Source: Daphnia carinata (Eukaryota > Arthropoda > Branchiopoda > Diplostraca > Daphniidae). Taken from it: a DNA stretch of 64,000 bases. Both the position numbers and the translations under genes were made by a program. Location of the stretch: the NCBI RefSeq assembly GCF_022539665.2, contig NC_081340.1:3100001-3164000 (forward strand). The letters run 5' to 3'. Below the pieces are notes generated by a model. It saw only the letters and a list, made by a program, of their open reading frames with translations, was not told the origin of the DNA and did not search any database. How positions within the stretch are numbered: the first letter of the stretch is position 1; each line of letters begins with the position of its first letter. Below, piece by piece: positions 15,101-28,755 of this stretch.

Positions 15101-18100
15101 GGATGGACAGTTCTTTTAATTGATGTCTTCGCCTCGTGTTCTTTGGCTTTTCCGTGAAGGCAAATAAAAGAACACACACACGCGCTTGCGGAAATGGAAA
15201 GAAGAAAAATCGGAAACTGGGGTCCCGCCGAGTGTGTGTGTGTGTTTGCGTGATTGTGTTATCCCCCGTGCGTATACTTTGTACACGTCCAACGTCTGAT
15301 CTTTTCCTCTCGTTCAATGTCTTACACACAGATATCGCCTGATGGACTAGGACTTCCCGACCGGAACTATTACTATCGTGAACCTGACCATGCGGTAATT
15401 ATCTATTTTGACTTTGTGCTTCTCGTGATACACGCAGCCTTATTCACGCTACGGCGGGAGGGAATGGCAAAAAAAGAAAGGTTTGGAATCGCTCCCAAAC
15501 GATACGATACAGGGCTCTAATCACACCCTAATTATGTGTATTACTGTTATTCAATTTTCTACGTGTGACTCGGTGCGTGCTCTTGCACAGTTGCACTTCA
15601 TTACCGTATCACTTAACATCCCCGATTGCCTTTGTCCTTCTCTTTTTTTTTTTTTTTGGTTTTATTCATTTTGTTTTTGGTTTCGTCTAATGACAAGTTT
15701 AATGACATTAAATGCCAGGCAGTTCATGTTAAGCATGGCGTTCGGTAACAACAAATAACACGTCGAGCAAATGCTGATTTCCGCGAAAGGGCCCGGCATT
15801 TGAACGTGCAACGGTGAACTGATTAGTGCCCTGCAAATGTCAATATCCGATCAAGTTGCATTCCCTTTGTTGCAAATCACAGCAGCAACAAACGGAGCTG
15901 GATTGACGTGCTGCGCATTGTCAATTCACGTTGCAGTTGTTGTTGTCCCTGTCGTATAATCGCCAAATGAATTCGACAGATGGAGTGCAACCTATAAAAG
16001 GGATTGCCTGTCCATCGGATTCGATTGCCGGATACGAACGTTGACGACCTATATGTGACAATGTTTCTTACCATTCAGCTCTCCTTTTCATTTTCCCACA
16101 GCCCTTTTGTTTTTTCTTGACTTGTACGCCGACCAAGATCTTGGGTCCTCTTCATGGCTGACTCTATGCGCAAGGGAAAACAAACGCATTGACTTTTTTT
16201 TTTGTGTGTGTTGTTGTTAAACAAAAAACGGGGCCATTTGTAAGCGTCGAGTTTGGCTGTGTTTGTTTCTAAGTTGCTTCGCTCTGTCGTGAGCGCATCT
16301 CCCTCTTCCTTTTGTCCGCATATAAAAAGCCCCGAAACGAGGCAGCGCTTTTTTTTTTTTTTTTTTTTTTTTGCTGTGTGTGTTTTTTGTGCATACTGTT
16401 ATGAGCACAGAAGGCTTGAAAAACTGAAAGAAGAAATGGAAGGAGAACCACAGGGATAAACAGAAAAGCCCCCAAAAGAGAAAACAGAGATGATGTTATA
16501 TAGAACAGCACCATAGTGTCCGTAGCAGTAGCAACAAACAGAAAAGATGAAACAAGAAACAAAAGAAATTATATAATGAAAACAAAAAAAAAAAAACAAA
16601 AAAGAAACAAACAACAACAATCAAAAAACAAAAAAGACGAATATATTTATTTTGTTGCTCAGCCAGATGTACCAAGGAGGCGGCTGTCGCAGCCTGGGGT
16701 TGGTATTTTCTTGTGTTTGGCCTGCTTTAACATTACCAGTATTTTATCCCTTTGTTTGTTTTTTTCTTCTCTCGCTATCTGGCTGAATCCCATTTTTTCT
16801 TTTTCTTTTTTATATTTTCAACCCGTAGACGTACAACGAACCCCATTTTTTCCATCCTCTAATTGTTGCTCCGTTTTCCTTCTACCTTGTCCAGTCTTGG
16901 ATCCATCTTGTGACGCTGTCGCTTGACTGACGAGCACGGACTGAGTTGGATTTCCATTGTTACCACATCACACAAGTAGCATGTTCTTTTTAAGATGAAA
17001 AATATCCGCGTAATTACGACGCTGCATCAGTGTCTATTTTTCAAACGTTGTCATCTAGCAAACGTAGCGCAAGACCGTGATTTCACTCTTTCTTGTTTGT
17101 AGGGCCTTTCGTACCTCTTTTAATTGCACCTTTTTTTTTTTTAAATCTCATCACTTAGTTGCCATGAATGCTCGCTTGCCCCACTGAATGCCACTAGCAG
17201 AATAATTGCAACAAACACGCACTCGTTTGTTACTTTTGATTCACGGAAAAAAAAAAGCATTTGATTGTATTGTGCCATTTTTTAAGGCTTGCATCGGTTA
17301 CCACTGTCGACTCCAACCGAAGGCCTACACCCTCTGATAAGCTTTAGCTTAAGGGACACCAAACGTTCGCATACAAACGACAGACGGACGCGCGTTAAAT
17401 CCAAACAAAAAAAAAAACATACAATTCTTGTATAACGCCAATATCTCGGTTGAAATTTACATATTGTACTGTACATCTGATGTGGTCCAGCTACCGCTTT
17501 TATTTTAGTTTTCGTATACTCTCAGCAAAGACTTGGAAGAGGCTTTCGAGTGAATCATTATTATTATTATTATTATTTTTTTTTAATCCTATAACGTATC
17601 TGATTGTATGATTATTTATTCTCGTTGTTCTGCTACGGGAGAATGAATGAGGAAACACAAATGTTAATCACCAATTAACTGTGTTTTGATTGTTGTTTTT
17701 GTCCCTTTGGCTGCGGTCTTCCCTGGCGCAGACGATCAACACCTACAAGGTGTTCTTGAAAGACGCTGTTCAGCTGCTGGGCGCGACGAGCCTTGAAGCC
17801 ACGAAATTCGCCGAGGAGGTGTTCCACTTCGAGAAGCGCATTGCCGAGCTGACGCCAAACACGGAGGATATTATCAATCCCGTCAAGAGCATACAGATCC
17901 TGAACGTGGCCGATCTACAGCGTCAATCGTTTTCGGTACGTCGAACCGAGAGTTTTGTTTCATTTTTCTTCTTATTTTTTTCCTAGGCACAGCGATAATT
18001 GAATGGATTATACGGGGGATTCTATGTCATTTCTAAATAGATACCGTGGTTGGAAATCCTGCGAGCCATTTATCCGACGACCGTTTTTGATGACTCCACT

Positions 18101-20604
18101 GAATTGTTGATCACTTCGCCTGATTACTTGAAAGACATCTCCTCCATCGTTTCTTCATCCGACCGAAGGTACAGCCGTAGTTTTACTTGGATTACAAAGT
18201 TTAAGACTTTTAAAGCTCAATTGAATAATTTCACATTTTGTTTCTCTCTCTCTCTTTCTCTCTCATTCGAAAAGCACTCTCAACAACTATCTGATGTGGA
18301 GGCTGGCACATAATTACCTACCGTATTTATCGCGCGAGTATTGGGAAGTGCTGGATATTCACAAACGCGATACCCTGGGTACGAATATAGGCGCCTACTT
18401 CTTACTTAAAAGTACCGTTTTGCTTGCCACTTCATTCAACTACAGTCCTACCTATCGCCGTGACTTCACGATTCGTGAATGACACAAGCATTAATCGTCT
18501 GATTCGCTTATTCATTCCAACGACTTGCGCAGGTGCCAAGGAGTCGGTGGATCGGTGGGAGATGTGCATCGTGACGACGCAAAAATACTTCCGTCTGGCG
18601 ATGGGATCCATCTACTCGAAGAACAACGTAGCCCTTAAGGACACTCGCAATGGAGTCAGTATATTTTATCTTCCCTACTGCCATTTGCTTTAAATTGCCA
18701 CGGGTTGTCTGTTGTCAACTAAGCAGACACAACAATGCCACCCATCAGCACTAATGAGTTGTTTGTATTCTCCTCTTTTTTTTTCCTATTTCAACACACA
18801 CACACCCACACACACACACACACACAAAAACCGTCCCTATACCGGCGTGACATATAGGTGGCGATCATCTACGAATCGCTGAAGAACGGCTTGGCTAGCA
18901 GCTTGTCGGGTAGCTCGCTGTACAGTCCCAGTCTGAGGTCGAGAGCTCTTGAAAAGGTAATCAGCTCCGTCATCTATCAATGCTATTGTCAAGCTACAAT
19001 AGCACGAACAAGAGTCAAAAGCCGAGCAAAAAGCCATCGACTGTCGCTACTGTTGGTCCTCTTACAGCACTCTATATATCTTATCTCGTCTTATGCTCCC
19101 AGCGGAGATTCCGTCTGAGCAATGGATCTAATCGAGCGGATGATGTCTGACTTGTTCTTCTTTCCTTTCTTTATTTTCCGTTTATGTTGGATGGCTTTAA
19201 TGTCTCTTTTTTTTTTCTCGCCTTGTTCCGAGCCTTCTTTATATTTTCATTCGTCTCACTTCTTTTTATTTTTTCTTACATGACGTCGCTGACTCGATTG
19301 TTGATCCGCTTCTTCATACCTACGCCATCTGCCGGTTACCGAACGACTAGCTGATGACGTTGAGCGTCCAAGTCGGCTATCCGGAGCAGGTGTTGGCCTC
19401 GTCTTACCTCGATGACTTCTACACAGCCATGAGCGTCCAAGTCAACGATTTCCTGGGCAACATTCTTTACGGTGTCCACTTTCTGCGTAAAGTGGAGGAA
19501 CGCGTCTTGCTCAATCCACTTCCTGAACACAAATGGCTGGCTTACCTCTCCAGAGATACAATCACATACGTCCCCGAATCCAATCGAATCATCATACCCG
19601 AGCATCTTCTTCTGCCACCCTTCTACAACGTCAATTACCCACAGTACGTGCTTTTTTTGCTGCTTACATTTTTGTTTTAGATTTTCCTTTTTTTTTGTTT
19701 ATCGTCTTTTCGTTCGAAAATAGGCCAATTTTGCTTGGATCCCTTGGCGTACAGCTGGCTGTAGCCATGGTCGCCTCCATCAGTCAGCACGGCGTCCTTT
19801 ACGACGGTCACGGAGTCTTGATCGATCGCGAGTCGACCATCGGTAACGATTCACTCTCGCTGACAGCCAACCAGCGCAAGTGTCTGGTGGATGCCCTATA
19901 CCAGAAGAAGGTCGACGATGAGGAATTCCTCAAACGCACAGTTTTTGAAACACTGGTCCAACTAGCCGGAGTTCGACAGGCACTCAAGGTTCGATCGTCT
20001 TCTTTTTTCCATTCATTCTCTGGTTGATTATGAAACTGAACGCACTAAATAGAAGATATGTGTGATATGTATGGATTTACTTAATCAACTGACAAATCTT
20101 TTTGTATTTTTCTTGTACCTGCCCGCGTGATCGATAGGTCGTGACCAATCCCAGCATTGAGCAACGGAGGACCGAGTACAAAGCTCTCGAATTCCTTACT
20201 CATACGCAGCTATTTTTTGTTGCCTACGCCCAGGTTTGTATTCAAATACCTCGCATTGATAAAAAGACGTGAATTTGAACGTTCCCATTCTTTGATTTCC
20301 CCCCCCCCCCTTTTTTTTTTTTTTTTTTTGTTCCAGTCGATGTGCTCTCACACGACTCTCAAACACAGAGACATGGAGAGGTCGACAACATTCCGCTTGG
20401 GCGACGAAGAGATGTCAGTGATCTTTCATTTTTCAAATTTATTGAACTCGGAAATGTTGCGTTTGATGATTCACGAAACTTCTTTTTTTTTGTTTCGACA
20501 GGTTACGAGCAACCATGTTGCAAATGCCTGAATTCACGGAGGCGTTCATGTGCAATTCGACGTCACAGCTGCACCACGGCAAGGTGTGCGGGCGGATCAT
20601 TTAA
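118..20604 (+). CDS. M13 neprilysin-like membrane protein, predicted catalytically inactive
   Basis: Sixteen exons keep frame to give 823 codons: 118-408, 1962-2147, 11065-11200, 13258-13413, 13686-13834, 15332-15394, 17732-17935, 18041-18168, 18275-18378, 18533-18654, 18858-18956, 19351-19643, 19724-19988, 20138-20233, 20337-20413, 20502-20604. The start is chosen because an in-frame stop lies upstream at 82-84. Residues 1-97 form a cytosolic tail with seven consecutive prolines. Residues about 111-135 are one membrane helix, so topology is type II. The ectodomain carries M13 landmarks: CDTPACLRAAA, NFWNYACHNW, a GLGLP segment and THTQLFFVAYAQ. Family members are zinc endopeptidases that cleave extracellular peptides. 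Here the HExxH position reads AMVAS (about 658-662), the ExxxD position reads ETLVQ (719-723), NAYY reads ITYV, and the end is CGRII instead of CRxW. The reading frame is intact, so this is more likely a non-catalytic paralogue (binding or scaffold role, inferred) than a decaying pseudogene. Confidence 0.9.
2148..11064 (+). other. 8.9 kb second intron of the neprilysin-like gene
   Basis: This intron separates the membrane-anchor exon from the first ectodomain exon. It is dominated by poly-T and poly-A tracts of 10-20 bases, CT runs (for example 7950-7975) and poly-C (9127-9146). No transposase, reverse transcriptase or RNA gene is recognisable. The only coding-like stretches are on the minus strand near 3292-3743 and are described under findings. 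Its length invites cis-regulatory content, but I cannot point to a specific element. Confidence 0.7.
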
Positions 20605-21128
20605 AAGCGCCATGCACAAATGGGAATCCATCGATCCATAAACATAAAACTCCAAAAAAACGAATCAATTTAGGGTAGTGAAAAACGAAAAAACGCAGCA
20701 GTTGAAGCGAGTACACATATTATAAGGGCGAGCGAATGTGGCGTGAATTTTTTGTTAGCAATACGAATGATAAGGGTGTGTACTTCAATTCTGATTGCGT
20801 CATATTTTTTTTCCTTTCATTTTTCTTGGAAGAGGGGGGGACTAATAAATTCAATTATAAGACGCGCCTAAACGAACGGAGAAACCGTCCGACATCCTCT
20901 CCTGAATCATCCTCAATCCGTAACTGATATGTTATCATTGTTGTGTATGTTGTGACGTTTCAAACGAAATCACTCGAGGAGGGGTAAGAACGCGCCAATT
21001 TTGAATTCCATCTTTAAATGATTATTATAGAGTAAAAAACTGTTGAGTGTGCGAGTTGTTTGTTTCGCAACACCATATTAAAAAAAAAGAGATTTAAAAA
21101 AAAATGAGGACAAAAAAAGATTATGTTG

Positions 21129-21134
21129 AATAAA
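21129..21134 (+). terminator. Polyadenylation signal of the neprilysin-like gene
   Basis: A canonical AATAAA lies about 525 bases after the stop codon at 20602-20604, in AT-rich sequence with no intervening gene. It is the best candidate for the transcript end. A TTTATT at about 21190 (AATAAA on the other strand) could mark the end of a convergent transcript, but I found no convincing gene attached to it. Confidence 0.5.
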
Positions 21135-24100
21135 TAATAGTTATGGTGATAAGTGAGAATGGAAAACAAATGAAAAAAAAAAAAAAAGTTTTATTACAAT
21201 TGTACCGAAGCTCAGACGCAAACTTGCGGCTGTGGCTCATTCTGGATCGGATGGCCCCATGTTTTATTGTGTAGATCAATGACGAATGCATGATGGTGAA
21301 TGAAGACAGATTTTTTTAAAGAGCAATGATGACTGATGCCGTGAGAAAAGCAACCGTGAATGCCGAAAGAGAACAATTCCGTTATGTCTCCCAACTTCTA
21401 TCCTATCCTTGTGGATCTTCAAACATGGCTCCAAAAATCATTGAAATCTGTGAAACTTTCTTAATTCTCTTCATTAAAAAACAAACTGAAAGAAAACAAA
21501 AATGTTCTTCTTACCTATTCCGTTTCAAAGCCACACATTTCAATATTCTGTTATTCGCCCCTTCTTTTTGTTTTCAACTTTCTTTCCTCTTCTTCTGTTA
21601 TGTGTTGTTTTTACTATTATTTTTTCTTTTCTATTTTTCGGGAACGCAAAAATGAGAGCTTTTTAGCGAACAAAAAACAAATTAGAGAGAGAAGGTATCC
21701 GATTAAAAAAAAAAAGGTGAAAGTGAAACGGCCCTTTCATTTCTTTTTTTTTTTTTATTATTATTTCAACCACTCACACACAAATGTTGACTTTTTTTTA
21801 AACAAAAATGTTCATATTTACCGTGTCTGCCTTGCATGAGTGTTTGCACACCTGTCCACCAACAGACATTGTGAGCTCTTCTCCCCATTTGTACGGAACC
21901 AAAATAATAACGCGCGGGGTAGAGTACAACTCGAACCTTATGCTTCTTTAAAAAAAAATATCAGGTCCAGCTTTGGGGAACAACGTTGGAACCAGACGGG
22001 GCTCGGGCACGGGGCACCGTGAAACAAAATATGCGGTCGGGAAAATACAAAAAAAATTAAAATAAAGTGGGGAAGAGAGAGGGTGAGTAGCCTGAAGGAT
22101 GGAATTGGTAGGGATGATGCCGGATGGATGGCCTTGAAGCCGGTGAGACGACATTAATCAAAAATACCTCCACCCCGTCAGGTAACAGTCCCCCCAATGG
22201 GCACAAAGATTTCTACCTAAGAATGCCGATGAGGTTTAACAAATGAATACAATTTGTTTGTTTTTTTATTTCCCTTAGTCATTTTCATAAGTTTCATTTT
22301 GTGGGATCGTATGAGACGAGAAATGAAAACACTCTTTGCTATTGTCATTTCAGAATTACTAAAGAATAACCCCTTTAATGCGAAAGAAAAATGAATTTCT
22401 CATATCGTTGTAAATTCCCGAAGTTTTCCATAGAAAATGAATTAAAGGGACGGCTGGGTATTACGTCCCTGATTTGTATAAATTGCTGAATGTATCACGG
22501 GCCAAATGTCGATGGCGGTATTGTTATTGTAATCGCTCGCCGCATTGCACGTCTACATCTTTCGTGTCTCTTTGATAGTTCGGCCATGGTGTCCGGTAGG
22601 GGTCGATGTTAAGTCAAAAGACTGATGATGCCGACCTTGGGCGGGAAGCTGAGTCTGCGGTCATCCAACCCGACGCAAAAATATTTTTCAAGTCCTAGTG
22701 CGGTCGTGCCTCTGTAGAAAAATAAAAGCTATTAAAAAAAAAAAGGAAAGAGAAAAAAAAAGGGGACTGATGAAAGAAGAGAACAGAAAAAGGAGAAGAT
22801 AAACGGGAATAACTAACCAGCCGTTGGCATTCAAAATACTTGCTGGTCGGAGTTATTGGCTTTAGATCATGTTCAGTCGGAAATATCACACAACGGACTA
22901 TAGCGCACAGTCGTGTGTGTGTGTTTTTTCTAACGTAATAAAGCATTCCATTTTCATCGTGCTCGTCATGTTTGATTCCATAAATCGTTTACGGGACTGA
23001 ACAGCGGGGCTAACCGGGCTAACCGTGCACGGAGGACCTCAGGGTCGGTAACATTAAACCATACAAAATGGCCGTTTATAAATCTTTTGTTGGAGGCTCT
23101 CCCTCTCCTTTAGGGACGCCTTCAAATAGAACATCGTCGTTCTCGGGTGCACCGAAATACAAAGAGTAGCGTAAATAGGAAAATGGAAGAGAAACTTTTG
23201 GAAGATTTGTGCTGTGAGTTCAACTGTATAGACCGGCAGAGATTATGCAGACACGAACCTGAATGACCGTGCAACGGCTACAGCAAACTCTGGAACGAGA
23301 CGCCCTATGGACTTTTGTCTGCTTTATGTTTAAAAAGAAAAACGAACTTAGTCTGTAAAATAACATAAACTTTTAAAGAAAAAAAAGAAAAAGGATAGAC
23401 ATGGTGCCGGTATTAAAGAAAAGGGTAGTGAGTCCGGGAACATCTTTTTCAAGGCCTTCCAATGGATTTCGACCAGAGACATTGGTTGGTTTATTCGTCT
23501 CTCTTCTTTTGATGGTCGGGAAGAACCTCAGCTACCATATTTTGGCCAGTTCTACGGCGATGAAGGTCTCGATATGTAAAAAATAAAAAAAAAAAATAAA
23601 AATTCAGACGTCAGACGTGTTATTTTGTATCTCACATCTGCGTTGATAATGTACGACAAGTTGATTTGTGACGAGCATTTTGTTTATGCATGAACGTGGC
23701 GGTTAGAAAAGGAAATAGTAGAATATTTCAGATATCATTCTAAAATATTGCCATGGCAAAGTGACGCGTACTTGAGTTGTTGGCTTTTAAAATTGAAACG
23801 CACCATTCAGGAAGAAATTCAAAAAGAAAAAAAAAGGTTGAACTGGTTGAGATTGCCTTGTACCCAAATGGAATCCTGTCTTGTCTGCCACATGATGTCC
23901 GACTTGTCTTCACTCGTTTGCATAAGGGCACGTTCGACACCATTAACGACTCCTCTTATTAAATGCGAGAACAAGAACAAAGACCAAACAAAAGGAAGCT
24001 CGAAGATGTAAAAGAACAAAAGATAACATCACATAATAAGAAACAGAAATAGTAATCAATAAACAAAAAACGAGAAAAAAAAGGAGAAGAAAACGGAATA

Positions 24101-27100
24101 ATGAATTGACTTTGGAGATGGAACGATAGTTGTTAGACGTGCTGTGTGACACGTAATTATTCCATTAACGTTCACTGTGTTTTCTGGTCAAGGCTAGCCC
24201 CCTCTGGAAAAGTCGGATAGCTATAGTCTATGCCATCCGAAAACCGTTGCCATCAGCCCATGACGCAACGTGTGTACGTAGTATCCCTCTCTTGTTAGAC
24301 CTGTTGGAATCATAAAAACTTGCAATCGAGGAATTCGGTAGTCAAGATTTTCCACCGTGTCCAAGGTATAACAAGGTCATGGATGACCTTCGTTTAATTG
24401 CACCCCGTACAAATTCCATCAAGGTGTTTTCATTTTTCTTTTTTATGATAATAATAAAAATCAAAACAAAGGTATAATTGTGATGATGTATGAAACAGAT
24501 CGGTGTACCCTCCGGAAGCGTATGCGGGGAATCGTCGCTATGATAACACAACGAAAGAGAACACGTTCACCTTATACCGTAATTACTAACCTGGGCTTAT
24601 CGCATTTCATCCCGGTCAACATTCTGTTAATTATATCTCAATCATAGAATTACTTAGATTTCTTATTTGGATTATTTTTTGTTTCTTTCGAAATTGTTGC
24701 ATGGAAACAGAAAAAAAAACCAGGGAATTTGGAGGGAGTTCGACCATTTCTTTTTGTTACCTTGTTTCTTTTTTGGATTTTTACACGGTTGACTTGTACG
24801 TTTGTAAAAGAGGCCTTGGGCACGACCGTGTATGGTATCACCCTCATCATTCCTTCTAGCCATGCCCGTCCGACTCAAAACCGAACTTGAATTTTAAGAA
24901 GCTGCCTTATACCTTTGTGCGAACACTTTCGATTGTTCAGAAGAAAGGAAAAAAAAAAAGGGACAACCTTGTTCGATTCCGAGTTTTTTTTTTCCCGTGT
25001 TTATTTTTGAATTTCTTCATCAGTGGGGTTGGCGGGCAAGCGGGTGGATGTATGGGAGCCCGAACACGCGTCTCCGACGTACTCGACATGTTCGTAGGTA
25101 TATTCCGAGGGTCGTGAAGGAAAAAACGAACATTCGTGACCCTGAAATTGTATTTTTTTTTTTTTCCTTTTCTTTTCTCGCTGTCTCCCTTTTTAATGAT
25201 TCAGACAGAATCTCATTTCTTTTCGATTTTTTTGGTTTGTATACAGTTCTACCACTTTTTTTTTTCTCTTAACCTTTGTTCGAAAATAAACTAATGGAAA
25301 ACCGAAAAACTAGTTACGACCAGTCGAAAATGATGGACGTGTGCGTTGGACAATCTTTTTTCCTATGAGTTAACAAGCGTCGTAGACTTCAATGAATTAT
25401 ACGAATCGAAATTCAGCGATCAGAGTAGAAACGTCGAGGCTCTACGATCGAACGATTCGGTTGATGAAAGATGCGATAATCAAAACGGAAGAATCAAGAA
25501 GGAATAAAATGTTGGAAATGGCAAGGAAAGATGACAGAACGTCGAAGACGTGCAAAAGCAACGATTGATATTGTCGCCTGTAAGTCCTGCAGACCTTGAC
25601 AAAAGTTGTGCAAGTATTAGTGGCAAATTTATGTACGGTAATTGAAAATTCATAAAGAGCAGAGCGTCAAAAGGCAAGTTCAAAAAATCATATTCGAAGT
25701 TCGAGCATCTTAAAGTAGCGTTTCAGACGAAAACGAGACGTGCAAGAAGAAAAACCTATAGAAGCTAGATGTTTAGTTGACGCATTCGGCCACCAGATGT
25801 CTTGCCGATCCGACCCTGGAATGGCAATTCGTCGCAATTTGAAACGATTTCTTGTCCTGACAGCAAAACGGGGAGGGCCTGAATTTTGCCGAGTCTTTCA
25901 TTAATCGTCGTTTCCTGTCCTCCAACTCAACGATAAAGTAACACTATCAATATTAACCTTCATTGTCGATTTTCAGGCATCTTTGTTTTTAATAGGTGGC
26001 AATTAAAAACGTTTTTATGTTGCTGTTAAGTCAAAAGAAAAACGACGTACGGCATTTGTTTTTTTTTTGTTTCAAAAAGGAAGAAAAGAACACCACGAAA
26101 ACGAGAAAAAAACAAAAGAGAATCGGCCCTCTACGGTGAGTCTGATGTGATTTTCAGATGGATAGTGTGACGTGGTTCGTGGTGGACCCCTCTGGTGACC
26201 TTTTTTCTCTCTCGTTTCCTCTCTAGTCGTGTCGCCATGTGGCCGTGAATGTCTGCTGCGACGTCCGTTTTTGTGTGTGTGTTTTACATAAAACAAATGC
26301 TCGTAACGTCTGAAAGGTTGGTCATCTCACGTTGATTGAAACCCAATTAGAAAGACGACCAAGACAGAAAGAAAAAGAACAGATAAGGCCTGCCCAAAAA
26401 GACCGAGAAGTGCAATTGATTGGCTGTTTGACTCGATTCGACCTAGACCCAGCTGTTGAGAAGACGAAAACGACATAGAAAAACAAAAGGAACACGGCCA
26501 TTTTCGAAGGTTCGTATCCATTGTCCCCTATTTTGTTTTTCTTTTAAAACAAGTAAGTCAAGGTTCAATGGTGCCCATCGCTTTTATTTTTCTCTTGTTC
26601 CCTCTCCCCTCGAAAGTGAATTAAAAGTTCGAACATCGAACCACGATGTTATGGACTGCACGTCTCGTGGATGAGTTTCACTCTGTGTATGTCTGTGTGT
26701 GTCAATTGATTATTCGCCTTGGCATGTGGGCGTGTGGATTACCAGAATCATGCATGGCCAACAGTTGACAGTTTGGCATGCCACTCTCAGCTCGAGTGTT
26801 CGATCGTGCACAAAAAAAAGATGGCTGCATTTTATCGGCTTTTCTTGTTGATGACCCGAACTAGGAAAGAAAAGTACGTACAAAATCAAGATGCTGGGGA
26901 ATCAAGAAAAATATAGTTTTCGAGTACCGCCGGCTACGCTTGCGGGATTATTCGGGAGCTACAAGGCGGGAGGAATTGGGAGACTCATAGAGGAGAAGGG
27001 AAGGAAGCCTTTTTTTTTTTTTTGACGTAAGAGGCGGAGAGAAAGAGAGAGGTTTTTTTTTTGTATTAACTGCGCAAGCGCCACCGTCTCCTTTTTTTTT

Positions 27101-27219
27101 TTTTGGTTGAATTTTCTTTTGAATTTTCTCATTTTCTTTCGTTTCATCCGTTTCTCGCTGTTCTCTATCCGTCTCTTTCTATTTCTCGCTGAATCCAGAA
27201 TGCTGAAAGAAGCCGTTGG

Positions 27220-27222
<3 letters not shown>

Positions 27223-27300
<78 letters not shown>
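27223..27300. repeat. (TG)n microsatellite, about 39 units
   Basis: An uninterrupted TG dinucleotide array of 78 bases is followed directly by a poly-T run. Reading frames that span it (poly Cys-Val or Thr-His) are artefacts of the repeat. Confidence 0.97.
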
Positions 27301-27304
<4 letters not shown>

Positions 27305-27879
27305 TTTTAAAAAATTACAGTTTTCTAGCACGAAATTACGTAAAAGACGATCGTGTATGTAGGCCAGACTTGCATTGTTCGTTCCCCTTTTTTTGGGTCT
27401 CTCTCCCCCTCTTTTTTTTTGTGTTAGAAATAATAAAAAAAAAATTGCGTTTTTGAGTTGTCCCGATTTCTATCGAGCTGGCCGACGTGCTCTTGTTTCC
27501 GCTCTCTCTCTCTCTCTCCATCTCTTTTTTTTTCTTCTAAATTTCCCCCTCCGTGTGCATCGTATGTGTGAGTGTGTGGTTTTCGCAGAACTCGATCGTT
27601 CTTGTCATCTCTCATTTTTTTGTTTTCGTTCGTTCAACACAATCCAGGAACAGGTGAGTTGATTATCTTAAGTGTAGCCCCTCTTGGATTTGTTTTATTT
27701 TGTGCTGGCATGTCGGCTGTGGCGGGGGGGGGGGGGATTTCGGTCTGCGTTGGCAAGGGAAGTGAACGAAAAAAAAAAAAAAGAAGATGAATTAAAAATA
27801 GGATGTATCGGTGCAGAATGGGGGAGGCGCAGAACAACGAAAGGGGAGGGAGCCTACACCGACTTCTCAATTCGAAATG

Positions 27880-27895
27880 GCGCGCGCGCGCGCGC
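27880..27895. repeat. Alternating GC run
   Basis: Sixteen bases of perfectly alternating G and C sit in otherwise mixed sequence. Such purine-pyrimidine alternation is the classical Z-DNA-forming type. No gene function is implied. Confidence 0.8.
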
Positions 27896-28755
27896 TCTCG
27901 TCTCCATCTTGTGCTCTCGGGAGGTCATCGCCCTTCTCCATCGTTCACCAAACTTTTCTCCCCCCCTCCCCCATTTTATTTTGCAAAGAGAAAAGCGAAC
28001 GTGAGAGAAGAAAACGAAACAACACGAAAAAAAAAAAAAAAAGGCGAGATAGACACGGAAAGAGTTAGTGCGTGCGTCGAACGCAAGACAGCGTCGCTTA
28101 ACTGTCAATAAAAAATGAACGGGGGGAGCGCATTGGCTTGACGTCTCACCGCCCGGTGCAAGATAAAAAAAAAGCCGAATGGATAATGCGACGGGATCAT
28201 GTGTCGCAACGACGGGCACGTGGCATTTGACATTACTCGAATGAGAGAAAGGAAGAAGGCAAAGAGGATGTGGATGATGGAGGTCACGAAAGTCTCGGAC
28301 TTTTGAACCGTCTGAACCTTGATCGAAATTGGAAACGATGCCTTTAATCCGCCCCTTTTCCTTTTTAAGCTAAATTGATTGATTTTTAATTCTACATCAT
28401 CGACTGACGTAATTCTAAGACGATTCTTTCGAATTTGTTCTCATTTAATTTTTTTTGTGTTTTTTGTGGATGACAGGTGAAGTCATGAGAAAGCCGACTT
28501 AGTGAACGCGCATTGTTAATTGATTAACAAGCGCCATCCTTCCCGCAGTGTGTTGAATAACTCTCGACTTTTCGCGGCCGTTCGTGTGATTTGTTGTTCA
28601 TCGCGCCTTCAAATCATTTGTCGTCTACATCTACTAGTCCTGTTTTTGTTTGTTTTTTTCAATTCCTCCCTCACATTTGTTCGTGCACGTTCCATCATCG
28701 GTTCTTCGATCTTTTGGGGCGAGGTCGATTCGACCTGACGGAACATCCAGCTGAG

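Larger units (their letters stand above)
20605..28755. other. 3' UTR and gene-poor, homopolymer-rich interval
   Basis: Apart from the 3' UTR of the neprilysin-like gene, I see no gene here that I can support. The interval contains many poly-A/T runs, the GT microsatellite at 27223-27300 and a 16-base alternating GC run at 27880-27895. A strong GTGAGT donor context at 27654 follows a CT-rich stretch and could be the end of a 5' exon of the hidden gene that begins at 28756. A stretch near 23832-23962 reads like protein in one frame but has no clear splice sites. Confidence 0.5.

Noticed and set aside
23832-23962. Protein-like frame VELVEIALYPNGILSCLPHD as a terminal exon
   Set aside because: It lacks a credible acceptor (only A-rich sequence precedes it) and no partner exon was found.
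27226-27456. Open frames through the TG microsatellites (also 34383-34680)
   Set aside because: Repeats of two bases are open in several frames by construction; the products are Cys-Val or Thr-His polymers.
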